DNA from: Lathyrus oleraceus
Taxonomy: Eukaryota > Streptophyta > Magnoliopsida > Fabales > Fabaceae
Assembly: GCF_024323335.1 (NCBI RefSeq)
Contig: NC_066582.1
Location: forward strand, 91,632,944 to 91,696,943
Direction of reading: 5' to 3'
Length of the DNA stretch: 64,000 bases
Shown here: positions 42,859-55,318 of the stretch, piece by piece
How positions within the stretch are numbered: the first letter of the stretch is position 1
Layout of the letters: each line of letters starts with the position of its first letter
Program-made: the position numbers and the translations under genes
The notes under the pieces: generated by a model
What the model was told of the DNA's origin: nothing
Seen by the model: only the letters and a program-made list of their open reading frames with translations
Databases searched by the model: none

Positions 42859-45800
42859 TGTAATACCCCAAAATTTACCCTTCATTTTTCCTTGAAGCAT
42901 GGGATTATGTTTTACATTTCATTAGCATCATATTAGGTCATACTCATTGCATACTGCATTAGTGACATGGAGATCAGGTTTTGATCGATCACTCCTTAAC
43001 AGAAGGAGCCCACACAAAGCAAGATTGAGAATTGGACTTCATTTTCTAAGTATACAAGTCTCAAGGGTCTCATGGGGGCCCAAGTATCTTATTATGGTCC
43101 TCAGTTCATTAGTGAAGGATTCAAAGCTATCAGAGTGTTCATCTGGATTTAATCAGAAATTAGGGTTTCATGGATACCTGCAACAGGCAATGTTTGGTTG
43201 GAAGTAGAGGAGCTCATCCATGTTGTTATTAGAGAGGCATTTTGGCCTATGAAGATTCACAATTATCTCAGAAAGATCCATTGGCAATCAGTGCAATCAG
43301 TTCCTGATCATTTTGCCCTAAAACTAGGGTTTGGTATAAAATCAGTTTATTTCTGATTCTTTGGGTGAAACACTTTTCCATGGCCCTCCATATGTCCACA
43401 AGGGTCTACATAAAAAATCAGCTCTTTATTTGAGCTAGAAGTGCTTCAATTGATCAATGGAATCGGGAATCAGATAGTTTGGGAAAAGTCAACTATGGGG
43501 CCAGAAAAGTTAACTCCTGACATTTTGAGAGTGGGATCTCAAAATCCATGCCTAGGGGATCCTACATGTGAAATTTTATCAAGGTTGGATCATGGATTCA
43601 TCATTTAATCAGGAATTGGAAAAGCTACTTAATTTGGAAATGGTTGACTTTCCATTTAGGGCAAGTTTTCATGATCGTTGCACTCACTTTAAGCCCATTT
43701 TGCTTTAAAAGAAAATCTCCACTTGAAACTTTCTCCAACACAAAAGTTGTTCCTCTTGTTCCAAGCTTTCTAGAGATATAAAGTTTGCTCCATTTGGATT
43801 AGAATTGAGAAAGTTATGCTTAGTCAAAGTGAGACATTTTTTTAGGACACTTAGAAAAATTTCTAAGTCCAAAATCATCAAAATTTGTCAAGACTTCTTG
43901 GCCAGTTTTCTTGCACTTCAAGGCATTATTTGAAAATAATTTCTTCACAACATTTGTACCTTTCCATTTCCTCTTTCACATGCTTTTGGAATCATCTCAT
44001 TTGGATCCATGGTTTCAGAGATACATTCATTTAAAGTTGGCACCATGACTTGATTTTCTAGGCAGATTTTGGGTCTGGCTGGCCCAATCAGATTTTCTAA
44101 GCATGCTGCACAAACCAGTCACGTTTCTTACCTATTTTGGACATGCATTGGACATCCATTCACTTAAGTTTGGCCCAAAATAACAACATTTAACACCTCA
44201 CTTCACACTTTTATTCTTATGGATAAATCACTTATTAAAAAGCCCATGAGAACACCTAATCCACCCTATTTAAGAAGCTGAAACCCTAACCCTAAAGGAG
44301 CATTGGAATTTCGTGGCAAGGAGGCAAAGCTTCATCACATATCAGATTCCATTCCACTTCTATTTTCCATTAGGTAATCATCTCTTTCATGGCCATGATT
44401 TGATATATCTACGCTTGCTTACCATGTTCATCACCATTAATTCTTCCATTTTCATATTTCTTTTTCTTATTTAAAATATTTTCTTCGTCCATAAAATTAC
44501 CCAAAAATATATTTCACTTTTCTTAACGTTTTATTTAATTTTATATAATTTTTATTTTCGTATTTTTTTTAATATTAATATATTTTTTTAATTATTTATT
44601 CTAAATGGTCCATTTTAACACACTTTTTTTTATTGATTTTACTTTTATGATTTAAAATTATTGTTAGCATTTGACTTTTGGGATGAAGGTTGACCACTGT
44701 CTCATGGTCAACCTGACCTTTTCTTGGAATTTTATTTCACATTTTCAATTTATTTTGGATATATTTTTGACCTAGTTTGGTTGGTTGACTTTTAATTTGA
44801 CTTCGGTTTTATTTTAATTTATTCACGAACCAATTTTAATTATTTTTGATTTATTTCTAACCTTATTTAGTTTAATTTATCCTGACCCCACCTTATTTAG
44901 TTTAATTTGTCATAATTTTCTTGATTAATTTACTATTTATTCTTGATTTATTTCTAACCTAGTCTTATTAATTGACTTTTGGTTTGACCTATGTTTTGTT
45001 TTAATTAATTCACATGCCAATTTTCATTATTTTTAAAATCGTTTTGGGGAATGATGATGTCCTGACCCCACCTTATTTAGTTTAATTTTTCATAATTTTC
45101 TTGATTAATTTTCTATTTATTTGTTATTTTTTAAGTTGACTTGAATTTTCAGTTGACTTATTTATGATCGATGTTTGACTTAGGGAATGCTTATGGCAAT
45201 TGAAGAGATCTTTTGATCCTCCCTTGTTCATCTCATATGCCATGTATTAGAGGCCTTTTACCTTGATTTTATTTGGTCCTTACCTCATTTCCTGATTAAA
45301 TTATTCAGTGGACCCTTCGTGTGCATATTTTCATCTGTTTGATTCATCTGTTATCTTTTATGCTTGTTTCACTCATTCATGCTTTCTATTGCTTGATTAT
45401 TTAACATGTTCATACTCCCATGCATTGTTTAAATGCTCCATTATTTGATTCTTGTGTTTGATTATATATTGTTTATTTATCCGATCTGATCGATAACTGT
45501 TGCCTACTTGTATGATGTATGAGGCATATATTCTTATTGTTTGTTTGCCATGAACAATCTCCATTCATAACAAATGTACCCCTCTCCCATAAAGTGTATA
45601 ATATTTATTTCTTCATTTCTTTAGTCACCTGTTAATACAAGAATTAAAATGAACATCCGATAACCATTTCAAAATAAGATTAAAAGCTCGATCCAACATC
45701 GAGTAATCATTTTCAAAACATAACAGAACCAGCACGCATTCATCCATCCTCTTGTAAGTCGATTGTCTCAGGCATCGCCATCTACCTGTAAGTCGATTGC

Positions 45801-46705
45801 CTCCGGCATCGCCATCTACCCTAATCCGTAACTCCTCTCCGCGCTCCATCCGTCGACTCTTGTACCGTCTAGGTAGCATCCATTAGGTAGAACCCTTTGT
45901 ATGATAACATAGGTAGAATTCCCTTATTCTTTGTATGCTAACATTAGGTAAATGTTCTCCTTTGTAAATCCAAACATATAGGTCCATATTGCATGATAAC
46001 TCTAGAGCAGAGCTTCCGCACTTTTAGCCCTTCCGTGCGTCTCCGGTCTTGTGGCATGTCAGTCCGTTCTATTGCAATGAGGTAACTGCCTAAGACTCGA
46101 TTCAGCAAGCTGCAACACCTACTGCTAGGACGTTGAACACACTGCCCATCCTCCTTTGACACAGTTGGTGTCCTCTTTTGTAAGTCCATGTTCAGATGGC
46201 AATCCTTAACCCCTAGTGAGTCGAACTACGTTTTGCTCTGATTCTTATTCCAGATGAGATACGTAGGCACAAGATGCGACGTCTTACCGAACATACTTCT
46301 CTTTAACCCATAGGTAGCCGAGCTACGAAGACTCTGATTCTCATACTCAGATGAGATACGTAGGCAGTGGATGTGACATCCTTGCGAGTCATTTTCTTTT
46401 AACCTTCCTTTTAGTAAATAGTACTTTAGATATACCTATACCCTTTAGACTAGAACAACACTTACGAAAAGAGCTCCCTAGGAGTACCTAGGATGTTTTG
46501 GGTGCTTAAAACCTTCCCATTGCATAACCAACCCTCTTACCCAGATCTCTGACATTTTTACTAGTTTTTGATTCGATAAAACTTTTAGGTTTTTGTTCGC
46601 TTTCTATCCATTCTTTGGATAAATAGAAGTGCGGTAGCGACTCGACTTGTATGGTTTACTTTGGATTTAGTCAATATCTCTAATGGTAACGAATACCCCG
46701 CTACA
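42859..46705 (+). repeat. 3' LTR of Ogre-4, 3.85 kb, mosaic
   Basis: Begins TGTAATACCCC, ends CCCCGCTACA. From 42859 to about 46000 it matches only LTR-6 (53051). About 46200-46465 resembles the Ogre-2 LTR module (two GATGAGATACGTAGGCA boxes). The last 237 bp (about 46469-46705) are nearly identical to the end of Ogre-3-type LTRs. GGTAGCGACTC (46633-46643) sits 62 nt from the terminus. A TATTTAAG near 44270 is a possible TATA box. A stretch near 44700-45120 is internally duplicated. Confidence 0.83.
44700..45120 (+). repeat. Internal tandem duplication of about 180 bp in the Ogre-4 LTR
   Basis: The block that starts CCTGACCCCACCTTATTTAG at 44881 recurs at 45061 almost unchanged over 60 bp, and the preceding sequence is also similar at the same offset. 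Confidence 0.85.
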
Positions 46706-49700
46706 ATCATGCATAAGCTTTCATTTCCAGTTGGAATTGAGCCCTCCATGCGCCTGTACAGGCCCATGCATGAAGGCCCTTTCCATTCTTGCAAGTTTTG
46801 ATTCATGCATTCAACATTGCTTCAGCTATAAATACAATGCCTTGGCCTCTCATTTTAGCAACCTAAAGGCGCCCCAATTGCTGCTGAATTGAAATCCTAG
46901 CCATCACTAAAGGAACTATTCCATTTCTCTTCCAATTTTTCAGATCTGAATTTTGATTTCATTGATCAATCTTCAGATCTCAAAGTTCCTAAACCTTTTC
47001 TACCTGATCCATAGTGCTTAATGTTTGCAAAGGAATCCAAAGATCTTGACTCAAATCCTTGCAATTCAAAGGTTTACTTCAATTGTTACTTGCTTCGAAC
47101 GAAATTGTATATTGCTCTATTTGCTTTGTTCTTGTGTGATCTGAAGTCCTCTGCATAGAGGCAACATTGCTATGCTTTCAATTTTTGAAAATCATGAAGT
47201 TCATATGAACACCACAAAATTTCCACTTCTGATTTCTCTCAATCTAGAGATCTAGAATGGAATTGAGTGGTACACGGGTGATGTACATCACCCCAGCTTT
47301 CGAATGATACCTGGATCGTGCATTTTGGTTAACATTTTTTCCTCTGCAAATTTTGAACCTCGCCGGAGCTGACCAGAGAAGACGGTGGCGCTGGCCACCG
47401 TCTGGTCTCCAGATTCAATCAGGACCTTCCATTTGTTTTTCCACATTGAATCTCGTGCATCCATTGTTATGACTTCATTAAAGGTTGGGTGTATCTCGTT
47501 TGACTCACGTGTTTGGTGAACGCGCGGTTCTAGGCCGTGTGATGATCCACGTCAATTAATGAAGGATGATCCAATGGCTCACGCTTTTTCCTATTTTCTA
47601 ATTTCTGGTTTTATTTTCTTTTAATTCCATTTTATTTCTAAAAATCATATCTCTCTCATTATTGGTCCAAAAATTATGGGACCAATTTCATTCTTCTCCT
47701 TAATTTCTACTTTCTGAAAATGATTTTTAATATTTTTTTATTTTATCATTTGATATTTTTTAGTAATTTTCTCTTTTCTGGTCATTTTTAATTTAGTTTA
47801 AATAGTTTTTGATATTCAAAAAATACAAAAATATTTTTCTAACCTCTTTGAATGATGATAGATCTATGAAATTTATTCTCATCAATTTATTAATTGATTT
47901 GAGATTTATTTAAGATTTTAATTCAATTAGGTTATTTTTTATGCATTTTTAATTGATTTAAAATAGTTTCTGACTTTTAAAATTGCTGAAATTTTTTGTC
48001 AAACTTTGTTTGACCTTGTTAAACTTGGGATAATTCACTTGGACTTTTCAAAGTTGATTTGAAGTGAGTTTGAAGTTTGACCTTTCTTAATTATTTTAAT
48101 TCAAGTTTTATTTTAATATTAAAAAATGCCAAAAATATTTTATCTGTTTCTTGACTTCTAATTCTCATTTTGCTTCTATTTTCTATTATTTGACCTTGAT
48201 CTTCTCTATCTTTGGTCATTGCTTGTTGATAAATACATACTATTTCCATTAATGCACTTTAATTCTTCTTCTTCTTCTTCTTCTTCTTTTTTCTTTTTGA
48301 TCAATGAGTTAAAGATTGGTGGTTAGCATTGATACATGGGGCTTTGCATTAAGGATAGATTGCTTCCTAAATCATGCAAAGAATCTAAATCAATACAAGA
48401 TCATTTCTCATCCTCTTTTTGGTATGGCAAGTTGTTGGAGTTTGATTCACTAATCAAGACCTCTAACTTGTGTTGTTGCCTACATTATTATTGACCGGCC
48501 TCAGATAGTTGTGACTTCTACATAAGTCCAATTACGATTGCTTAACATAGCGCTAAATTTGCCTTATGGCACACTAACTATTAACCATTAACATTTACTT
48601 CTTCCAATTTATATTTATGCAATTTACTATTCTTGTACATAATATTCATTTGCTTTTTCCTTTTCTCATTTGAGCACATGTTTATGTTAATGCAATTTGC
48701 CTTTTGCTCACTTGAGCACATAATTGTGTATATATTATTGTGCTTATGTTTTGTTTTGATTGTTGTGGACCAAATGCAAAGAAATGGACAAATGGACTTA
48801 GTTTCTAGGACATTCCCTATGCAAATTGGAGTAAAAGGACCTTAATATTGAAGATGGATTAGAAGGCCCAAACCTCTAAACTTATTCTTGTCCATTCTTG
48901 ATTTACTTCATAGAACTTTTTGATGTGTGTGCTTTTGTGCTAGGGAATTCAATGTGAGCCAAATTGAAGAACCATTGCCATGTCCATCCAAAGTGAAAGA
49001 TACAAGAACATTGGGAATCTTCTAATAGCTTGTTTGATTATGTTGATTGCTTGAGCTTACTATTATTTTGCTTGCGTATTTCAAATTTTGTTTTCATAAC
49101 ACTTATTTTGAATTGAATCTTTAAGTCAACTTTGACCATATTTTGTAAACACTTTTCATTGGTAAATACAACTCATTCAAATACTTCTGTGGTTTCAATG
49201 GCCACTTCCTTAATCAAAACTTTTCCATAACCTTTAGCTATTAGGTTTGAGTTATCCTTGAGGTAGATGTAATACTCACCTATATCCTTAGTGATGGACA
49301 ATGAGCCTTCCATGCTTATTATAGGGTTAACCCCTCACTAGCATGTTGAAGTTATCCTCACATGGTGGATTTGTGGGTTTAGGTTGAGTTTTCTCCCTTG
49401 GATAACAAAAGACCTTAAGGCTTTTGGACCAATCAATTCACCAACTTCTTTTGAGATTTTTACCCCGAACAACGAGGTTTTGATCCTAATATTTTTTAAG
49501 ATGGTACGTAGGCAATGGGTTTATCCATCCAAACACAAACATGTAAATAACTTGTATATTCTCTTCTCATCTCTTCAATCATGTTTGCACAATTTTTTTT
49601 TCCACAAAATACCAACCTTACAACAAGTGTGAAAAGGGCTCCCTAGGAGTACCTAGGATGTTTTGGGTTCTTAAAACCTTTCCATTGCATAACCAACCCC

Positions 49701-49871
49701 CTTACCCCGATCTCTGACATTTTTACTAGTTTTTTATTCGATAAAACTCTTAGGTTTTTGTTCGCTTTCTAACCATTCCTTTTGATAAATAGAAGTGCGG
49801 TGGCGACTCCACTTGTATGGCTTACCTTAGATTTAGTCAATATCTCTAATGGTAACGAATACCCCGCTACA
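46706..49871 (+). repeat. 5' LTR of Ogre-5, right 3.17 kb only
   Basis: Same family as the Ogre-3 LTR. It starts about 1.35 kb into the LTR and ends CCCCGCTACA at 49871. A deletion of a few hundred bases relative to Ogre-3 lies near 49080. TATA box 46827-46834. The end module has GGTGGCGACTC (49799-49809), 62 nt before the terminus. Confidence 0.9.
46827..46834 (+). promoter_or_regulatory. TATA box of the Ogre-5 LTR
   Basis: TATAAATA, conserved in four LTRs of the family. Only about 120 bp of U3 is left upstream before the Ogre-4 junction. Confidence 0.65.
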
Positions 49872-49877
49872 GAAAAG

Positions 49878-49895
49878 TGGCGACTCTGCTGGGGA
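49878..49895 (+). promoter_or_regulatory. Primer-binding site of Ogre-5
   Basis: TGGCGACTCTGCTGGGGA, six bases after the LTR end. The implied primer has a 7-nt acceptor strand CAGAGTC, discriminator G and CCA, consistent with the tRNA-Arg primer reported for Ogre. It is the undamaged reference for the other sites in the window. Confidence 0.92.
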
Positions 49896-50711
49896 CATTT
49901 GCCTAGTGGGTTCTGCCTACTTTTCATATTTGTTGTATTGTTGTGTATATTATTTCTGCGACATATTTTTGTGCAATTTGGGATTACTGTATTGTATGTA
50001 ATGATTGAATTACTTGAATATTAATTCCTTGTATGCTTGGTGATCTTTGTGAGATGAGTTCTATACCCGAACTCGAGTGCATTTAGGATAGGAGAATGGC
50101 ATAGTCTTGTTGACTTGTGTGGAGTTATTCCTTAGCAAGTTGACTTGTAAGCCCATTCACTTGGTGGAGGTCATGTTGGGATCAATAATGTCACACAAGT
50201 AGTTGTGTTTAGACATTACTCTTTCCAATATAGACCTTAGAAGCCAAGGACCTTAGTTTACCAAGCCCATCTTGGCCTATTCTTAGGATGTAGTGCGAAA
50301 GTCGTTCAAGTGTAAGATTTGATATGATTGTTACACGATACTACACTCATAAGAGTCTTTCTTGAGTATATTTTTGGAATACGAGTAGTCGTTTCTCCGA
50401 TAATATCTGAAAGATGGGATGATTGCTATGGAAACCTCTCGTAGAACATGTTTGGCAGGTTTAAACCCTAGTACACTCCCTTTGGGTGGTTCTTAACCGA
50501 GACTCCATGCTCGTGACTTGCAACAAACCCTTGATTCATGGTTGATCCATTCTTGTATCCTTCATATCAATGGAACTTGGGTGTTGATAAGGTGTAAACC
50601 ATAATCCACCAAAATGGATGATTGATATTAAGGATGACATGATCCATCCCATGACCTTTGTTTCGTGTGCTTTGCTTGATCCTTGAGTGTGATTATTGCA
50701 TTCATGCATTC
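49896..50711 (+). other. Ogre-5 leader between PBS and ORF1
   Basis: About 0.8 kb, no coding match. I see no repeat array of the kind found in the 3' UTRs. Confidence 0.7.
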
Positions 50712-52240
50712 ATGCACCCATTTGCATCCATATCATCAAATAATGAGAAAATTTTCGAAGAACATAAGAGGTCTATTTGCAAATTTTCTGACATGGAAAG
50801 ACAAAGAAGGAATACAAAGAAGTACAGTTTCAGACAACCCGACTTGAAAGAGCTAAGGAATTTGACATCCTATGTATTAGATCCCTTGGGTTTCAAGGCT
50901 CGTTTTGGGAAGCTTCTATCTGTTCTGACTACTCAAGTGAACGAAGGATTGATGAGTGTATTGGTTCAATTTTATGATCCCCTGAACCGTTGCTTCACAT
51001 TTCCGGATTTTCACCTTTTGCCTACGCTTGAGGAGTATGCCTACCTTGTGGGTATACCTATTCTAGACCAGTTTTCGTTCAGTGGCTTAGAGAGTATTCC
51101 TACTTCTCAAGAGATAGCTGACATGTTGCATATAGATGAGTCTCTGGTTGGTGCTCATATGACTACCAAAGGTTGAATTCAAGGTCTCTCTTATGAGTTC
51201 CTCATTGCTCAAGCTACTATGTATGGGAAGGCCATGAGTGAGGACGCCTTTGAGGCTATAGTTGTACTCCTCATCTATGGGCTAGTGTTATTCCCCAACA
51301 TCGACAAGTTTGTGGATGTGAACGCTATTAGGATCTTCTCTACTCTTAATCTCGTTCCGACTCTATTGGGTGACACTTACTTTTCTTTGCATATGAGGAA
51401 TGCAAAGGGTGGTGGTACCATTGTGTGTTGTTTGCCTCTGTTGTACAAGTGGTTTATTTCACACTTGCCACATACGGTCGCCTTCAAGGAGAACAAAGGA
51501 TGTCTACGGTGGTCTACGAGACTTATGTCTCTCACTAATGATGATATCTTTTGGTATAACCGTGTATATGATGGTGTGCCGATTATCGACTCTTGTGGTG
51601 AATTCTCCAATGTGCCTCTTCTTGGTACATGTGGTGGGATTAACTACAACCCTATTTTGACACGTCGTCAGCTTGGGTTCCCCCTAAAGGATAAACCTAA
51701 TAACATTCTGTTAGAGGGCGTGTTCTTTCAGGAGGGTAAAGATCCCCAAGGCTTGAAGGGCAGGATGGTCCGCGCTTGGCGCAAGATGCATAAGAAAGGA
51801 AGGAGCTAGGTCCAAAGAATTGTATTGCTCTGGAGCCTTATACTTCTTGGGTTAGGAGGAGAGCTTCCGAATACCTCATGCCTTACGAGTATCCGAGACC
51901 TACACCTTTGGTTGTGGCTGGGCCTTCAACCCTCCCTAACCAAGGAGTAGAGGAGTTGAGAGATGAAGACCGCTCACGTGCTTGGATACGTGAACGAGAG
52001 GAGTTGCTTCAGCAGATCAAGGAGAAGGATGCTTTGGTAGAGTTTCTCGAGCACCAGGTTATTGATGACCCTAATGATGCATGGACTTCTCTACTTCCTC
52101 AGTCTTCCAAGTTTTGGAAGAGGAAGTATGATCGACTCGCCAAAGAGAATGCATACATGGAGGCAGCCTACGAGAGGGAGGTGAAGAGGCTTCGTGCATC
52201 TTATCTCCCAGTATCCAGAGCTTTAGATGATTGTTTCTAG
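50712..52240 (+). pseudogene. Ogre-5 ORF1, one stop and one frameshift
   Basis: The frame opens at ATG 50712; a second ATG at 50793 (MERQRRNTKK) is an equally good start. TGA at 51174-51176 breaks it in frame, and near 51800 a frameshift moves it to the frame that ends at 52240. It contains the ORF1 blocks GDTY, GGTIVCC, PLLYKWF, IIDSCGEF, RRQLG and KDKP seen in Ogre-1, then a proline-rich linker and a C-terminal coiled coil (EREELLQQIKEK). It supplies the N-terminal part missing from Ogre-1. No catalytic motif is evident and the function is unknown. Confidence 0.87.
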
Positions 52241-52565
52241 GGTTCCATAGGATGATCATTTTCCTTCTCTCTTGTATTGTATTTGGTTACCAATACTGTA
52301 TTTCTTTAGTGTAAAAAATATTTTCCAGATATTATTGATGTGATATTTCTGTACATGTCTAAATAATTAATATTTTCAAAATTTGCAAATAGGACTCTAA
52401 AGTTCCTCTGATAAATAAAATAAATAAATCATATGCACAAGCATTGCATGCATAAGCAGGTTTTGCTCCAGGCTTCTTGTTCTATGTTCTAACCCTGTGC
52501 TCTTCATTTATTTTGAAGACAAGTTAACTCATCGGTACTACGCCCGAGCCAAAGCATCAAGACTA
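52241..52565 (+). other. ORF1-gag spacer of Ogre-5
   Basis: About 325 bp, AT-rich in the first two thirds. A pyrimidine-poor CATAAGCAG occurs near 52450. The frame just upstream of the gag ATG is open from about 52497 (THRYYARAKASR). No hairpin array. Confidence 0.55.
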
Positions 52566-53050
52566 ATGGATCACTTGGAACAAGAGAACCGTGAGCTTAA
52601 GGAGGAAGTAGCCAGATTGACTGCCCTGATGGACTCATTCATGGTTGCCCAAAGCCAGTCGTCTCCAACACCTTCAACTCCTCCCCAGAGGAAAGTCATC
52701 TCCGAGATTGTCTCTCCAACTGTTCCTGCGGCCAGCGCCCACTTCGCACCAACAGCCATGCCAGCCGGATTTCCGTGGGGGATGCCTCCCAACTTCATGC
52801 CTGAGGGTCCTGCAACCACCTTTGCTTCTCTGCCGGCATCTAGCCCGGTCCTAGACGTTCCTCCTCCTGTCGTGCATACTATGCCCAGAGTAGACGACAC
52901 CATCTATCATTCTGAGCCATCTGAGGGCCCATATGTCTACGAAAAGATGGATGATATGAATGCCAATTTCTTGAGCTCCGCAAGGAATTGAAAACTCTTC
53001 GAGGAAAAGACCTTTTCGGCAAGTCTGCTGTTGAACTCTGTTTGGTCCTA
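52566..53050 (+). pseudogene. gag: Ogre-5 gag N-terminus, frameshifted and cut by LTR-6
   Basis: Starts MDHLEQENRELKEEVARL, a coiled coil, followed by a proline-rich linker and the block YEKMDD. Near 52970 the frame shifts and the reading continues as LELRKELKTLRGKD up to the LTR-6 junction. The capsid and zinc knuckle are not in the window. Confidence 0.8.
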
Positions 53051-54623
53051 TGATACCCCAAAATTTACCCTACAAATTTTCCTGAAAGCATGGGATTATG
53101 TTTCACACTTCATTGGCATCATACTAGGTCATACTCATTGCATACTACACTAGTGATTTGGAAATCAGGTTTTTATTGATCACTCCTTAACAGAAGAAGT
53201 CCACATAAAGAAATATTGAGAATTGGACTTCATTCTCTAAGTATACAAGTCCCAAGGGTCTCAGGGGGCTCTAGGTATCTTATTATGGTCCTCAGTTCAT
53301 CAGTGAAGGATTTAGAGCTATCAGAGTGTTCATTTGGATTTAATCAGGAAATTAGGGTTTCATGGCTACCTGCAACAGACAATGTTTGGTTGGAAGTAGA
53401 GGATCTCATCCATGTCATGATTGGAGATGCCTCTTGGCCTAGGAAGACTCACAATTATCTCAGAAAGATCCATTGGCAAGCAGTGCAATCAGTTCCCGAT
53501 CAATTTTGCCCTAAAACTAGTGTTTGGTATAAAATCAGTTTATTTCTGATTCTTTGGGTGAAACTCTTTTCCATGGCCCTCCATGTGTCCACAAGGGTCT
53601 ACATACAAAAAATCAGTTTTTTAATTTGAGCCAGAAGTGCTTCAATTGATCACTGGAATAGGGAATCATAGAGTTTGGGAAAAGTCAACTGTGGGGCCAG
53701 AAATGTCAACTCCTGACTTTTTGAAAGTAGAATCTCAAAATTCATGCCTAGGGGAGCCTACATGTGAAATTTGATCAAGGTTGGGTCATGTCTTCATCAT
53801 TTAATCAGGAATTGGAAAAGTTACTTAATTTGGAAATGGTTGACTTTCTATCTTGGGCAAGTTTTATGATTTTGCACTCACTTTAAGCCCATTTTTCGTT
53901 AAGATAAAAGCTCCATTTGAAAATTTCTCCAACATGAAAGTTTTTCCTTCTGTTCCAAGCTTTCTAGAAATATAAAGTTTTCTCCATTTGGATCAAAATT
54001 GAGAAAGTTATGCTTGGTCAAAGTAGGGCATATTTTTAAGACACTTAGAAAAATTTCTAAGTCTAAAAATCTTTAAATTTTGTCAAAACATTTTGGCCAG
54101 TTTTCTTGCACTTCAAGGCACCATTTGAAAATATTTTCTTCACAACAATTATACCTTGTCATGTCCTCTTTCACCTCCCTTTGGAGTCATCTCATTTGGA
54201 TCCATGGTTTGAGAGATGCACTCACTTAAAGTCAGTACCATGACTTGAAATTTCTAGAAGGATTTCAAGTTACCTTGGCCAACCTTGCATTTTTTCAGTT
54301 TTGCTCAACTTTAGGCCTCTTTTTAGGTTGCTTCTACTCACCATTTCTTTTAACTTTGAACATCAAAGATACTCTCCAATATGCCATCTTTCATATGCCT
54401 TTGGAATGAGATTCATAGGATGTTTCATTTGCAAAATATTAACCTTTAAAGTCATCACTTAGACCTGATTTTTGTGCCCAACATTTATGCCTAGCTTGCC
54501 CAACCAATCTTGCAATGGTGTGACATGATCTTGAGGTCCCTTTTTCATCTTCTTCCATTCATTATTTCCACCCATGCTCAACATGAAACATGCCATACTC
54601 CATATTATCTCTCTACTGTTTGC

Positions 54624-54674
54624 ATTATCTCCTCAATTGGTAATCAAGTTATGTTGCTCAATTGAGGAGATAAT
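54624..54674. repeat. 16-bp perfect inverted repeat in LTR-6
   Basis: ATTATCTCCTCAATTG and its exact reverse complement, 19 nt apart. A short duplication of TTATCTCTCTACTGTTTGCA surrounds it, so it probably arose by a local template switch. I see no match in the Ogre-4 LTR. Confidence 0.85.
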
Positions 54675-54886
54675 CAAGTTATCTCTCTACTGTTTGCATT
54701 TGCTCATCAAGTTATGTTGCCACAAAGTCACCACCTTGAAATAATTTCATGCATGCTGCACAAATGCAAGACCACACAGCCAATGTTTTGGTTTCCATAT
54801 TTGGCCATGCATCATATTTCCATTCACCTAGAAGTTTTGCCAAAATAAGAAACAACATCTCACGTGCCCTCTTTCGCATTTCTAAT

Positions 54887-54990
54887 ACACCTCACCAAAT
54901 GCATCACTTGCTCCTGGATAAACAAATCATTTTAGAGTACACCTCACCAAATGCATCACTTGCTCATGGATAAACAAATTATGTTAGAGC
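54887..54990 (+). repeat. 52-bp tandem duplication in LTR-6
   Basis: Two copies of a unit that starts ACACCTCACCAAATGCATCA, with only a few differences between them. Confidence 0.88.
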
Positions 54991-55318
54991 CCATTAAGGA
55001 GTATTTGACCCACAATACTTAAATCAAGAAACCCTTAACATGAAAGGAGGGCAATGGATTTTCAAGCAAGAAAAGGCAAGGTTCATTAGAAGTCAGCTTT
55101 TATTTCTCAGCAAGTTCTTGAGGTGAAGCTTTTGAAGCACCAAGAAAGCATCATTTTCTTCTAGTCTCTCCACAGTCAAGAAGCAGTGGACTAGACTTCC
55201 ACTAGGTAACTCTCTTGCTCCATTTCCATAGCCATTTTGTTGACACATCTGTGCTCATATCATCTTTGTTCCATTACCATGCTAATCATGCTTACTTCTG
55301 AAGCCCTCAATACGAGGC

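Larger units (their letters stand above)
29441..46705 (+). mobile_element. Ogre-4: decayed Ogre element, protease end to 3' LTR
   Basis: Contains the C-terminal end of protease, the intron, a broken pol, a 3' UTR and a 3.85-kb 3' LTR. Its 5' part lies left of Ogre-3, outside the window. Two solo LTRs are inserted in it, both with target duplications. The right flank (46706 onwards) is the middle of an Ogre-3-type LTR, so Ogre-4 inserted into the 5' LTR of Ogre-5; the right target copy should be ATCAT (46706-46710). Confidence 0.87.
46706..53050 (+). mobile_element. Ogre-5: 5' part of an Ogre element, oldest layer of the nest
   Basis: Truncated 5' LTR, PBS, leader, ORF1 and gag N-terminus. 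The left end of its LTR is missing at 46706, where Ogre-4 begins; that portion should lie outside the window, left of Ogre-4. Its gag is cut at 53050 by LTR-6. The right part should lie beyond the right edge. Confidence 0.85.
53051..55318 (+). repeat. LTR-6: left 2.27 kb of an Ogre-4-type LTR
   Basis: Starts TGATACCCCAAAATTTACCC and is homologous to 42859 onwards. It interrupts Ogre-5 gag; the left target copy should be TCCTA (53046-53050). It is itself cut at 55318 by Ogre-7, so the window cannot show whether it is a solo LTR or part of a full element. It has a 52-bp tandem duplication (54887-54990) and a 16-bp inverted repeat (54624-54639 with 54659-54674). Confidence 0.85.

Noticed and set aside
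44280..44300. Telomere-like AAACCCTAACCCTAAA
   Set aside because: Only two units, in an LTR; this telo-box-like string is common in plant promoters and does not mark a telomere.
46469..46705. A separate truncated LTR fragment next to the Ogre-4 LTR
   Set aside because: Reading it as the natural end of the Ogre-4 LTR gives a correct CA terminus, and makes 46706 onwards the continuing target LTR. No second target duplication is seen at 46469.
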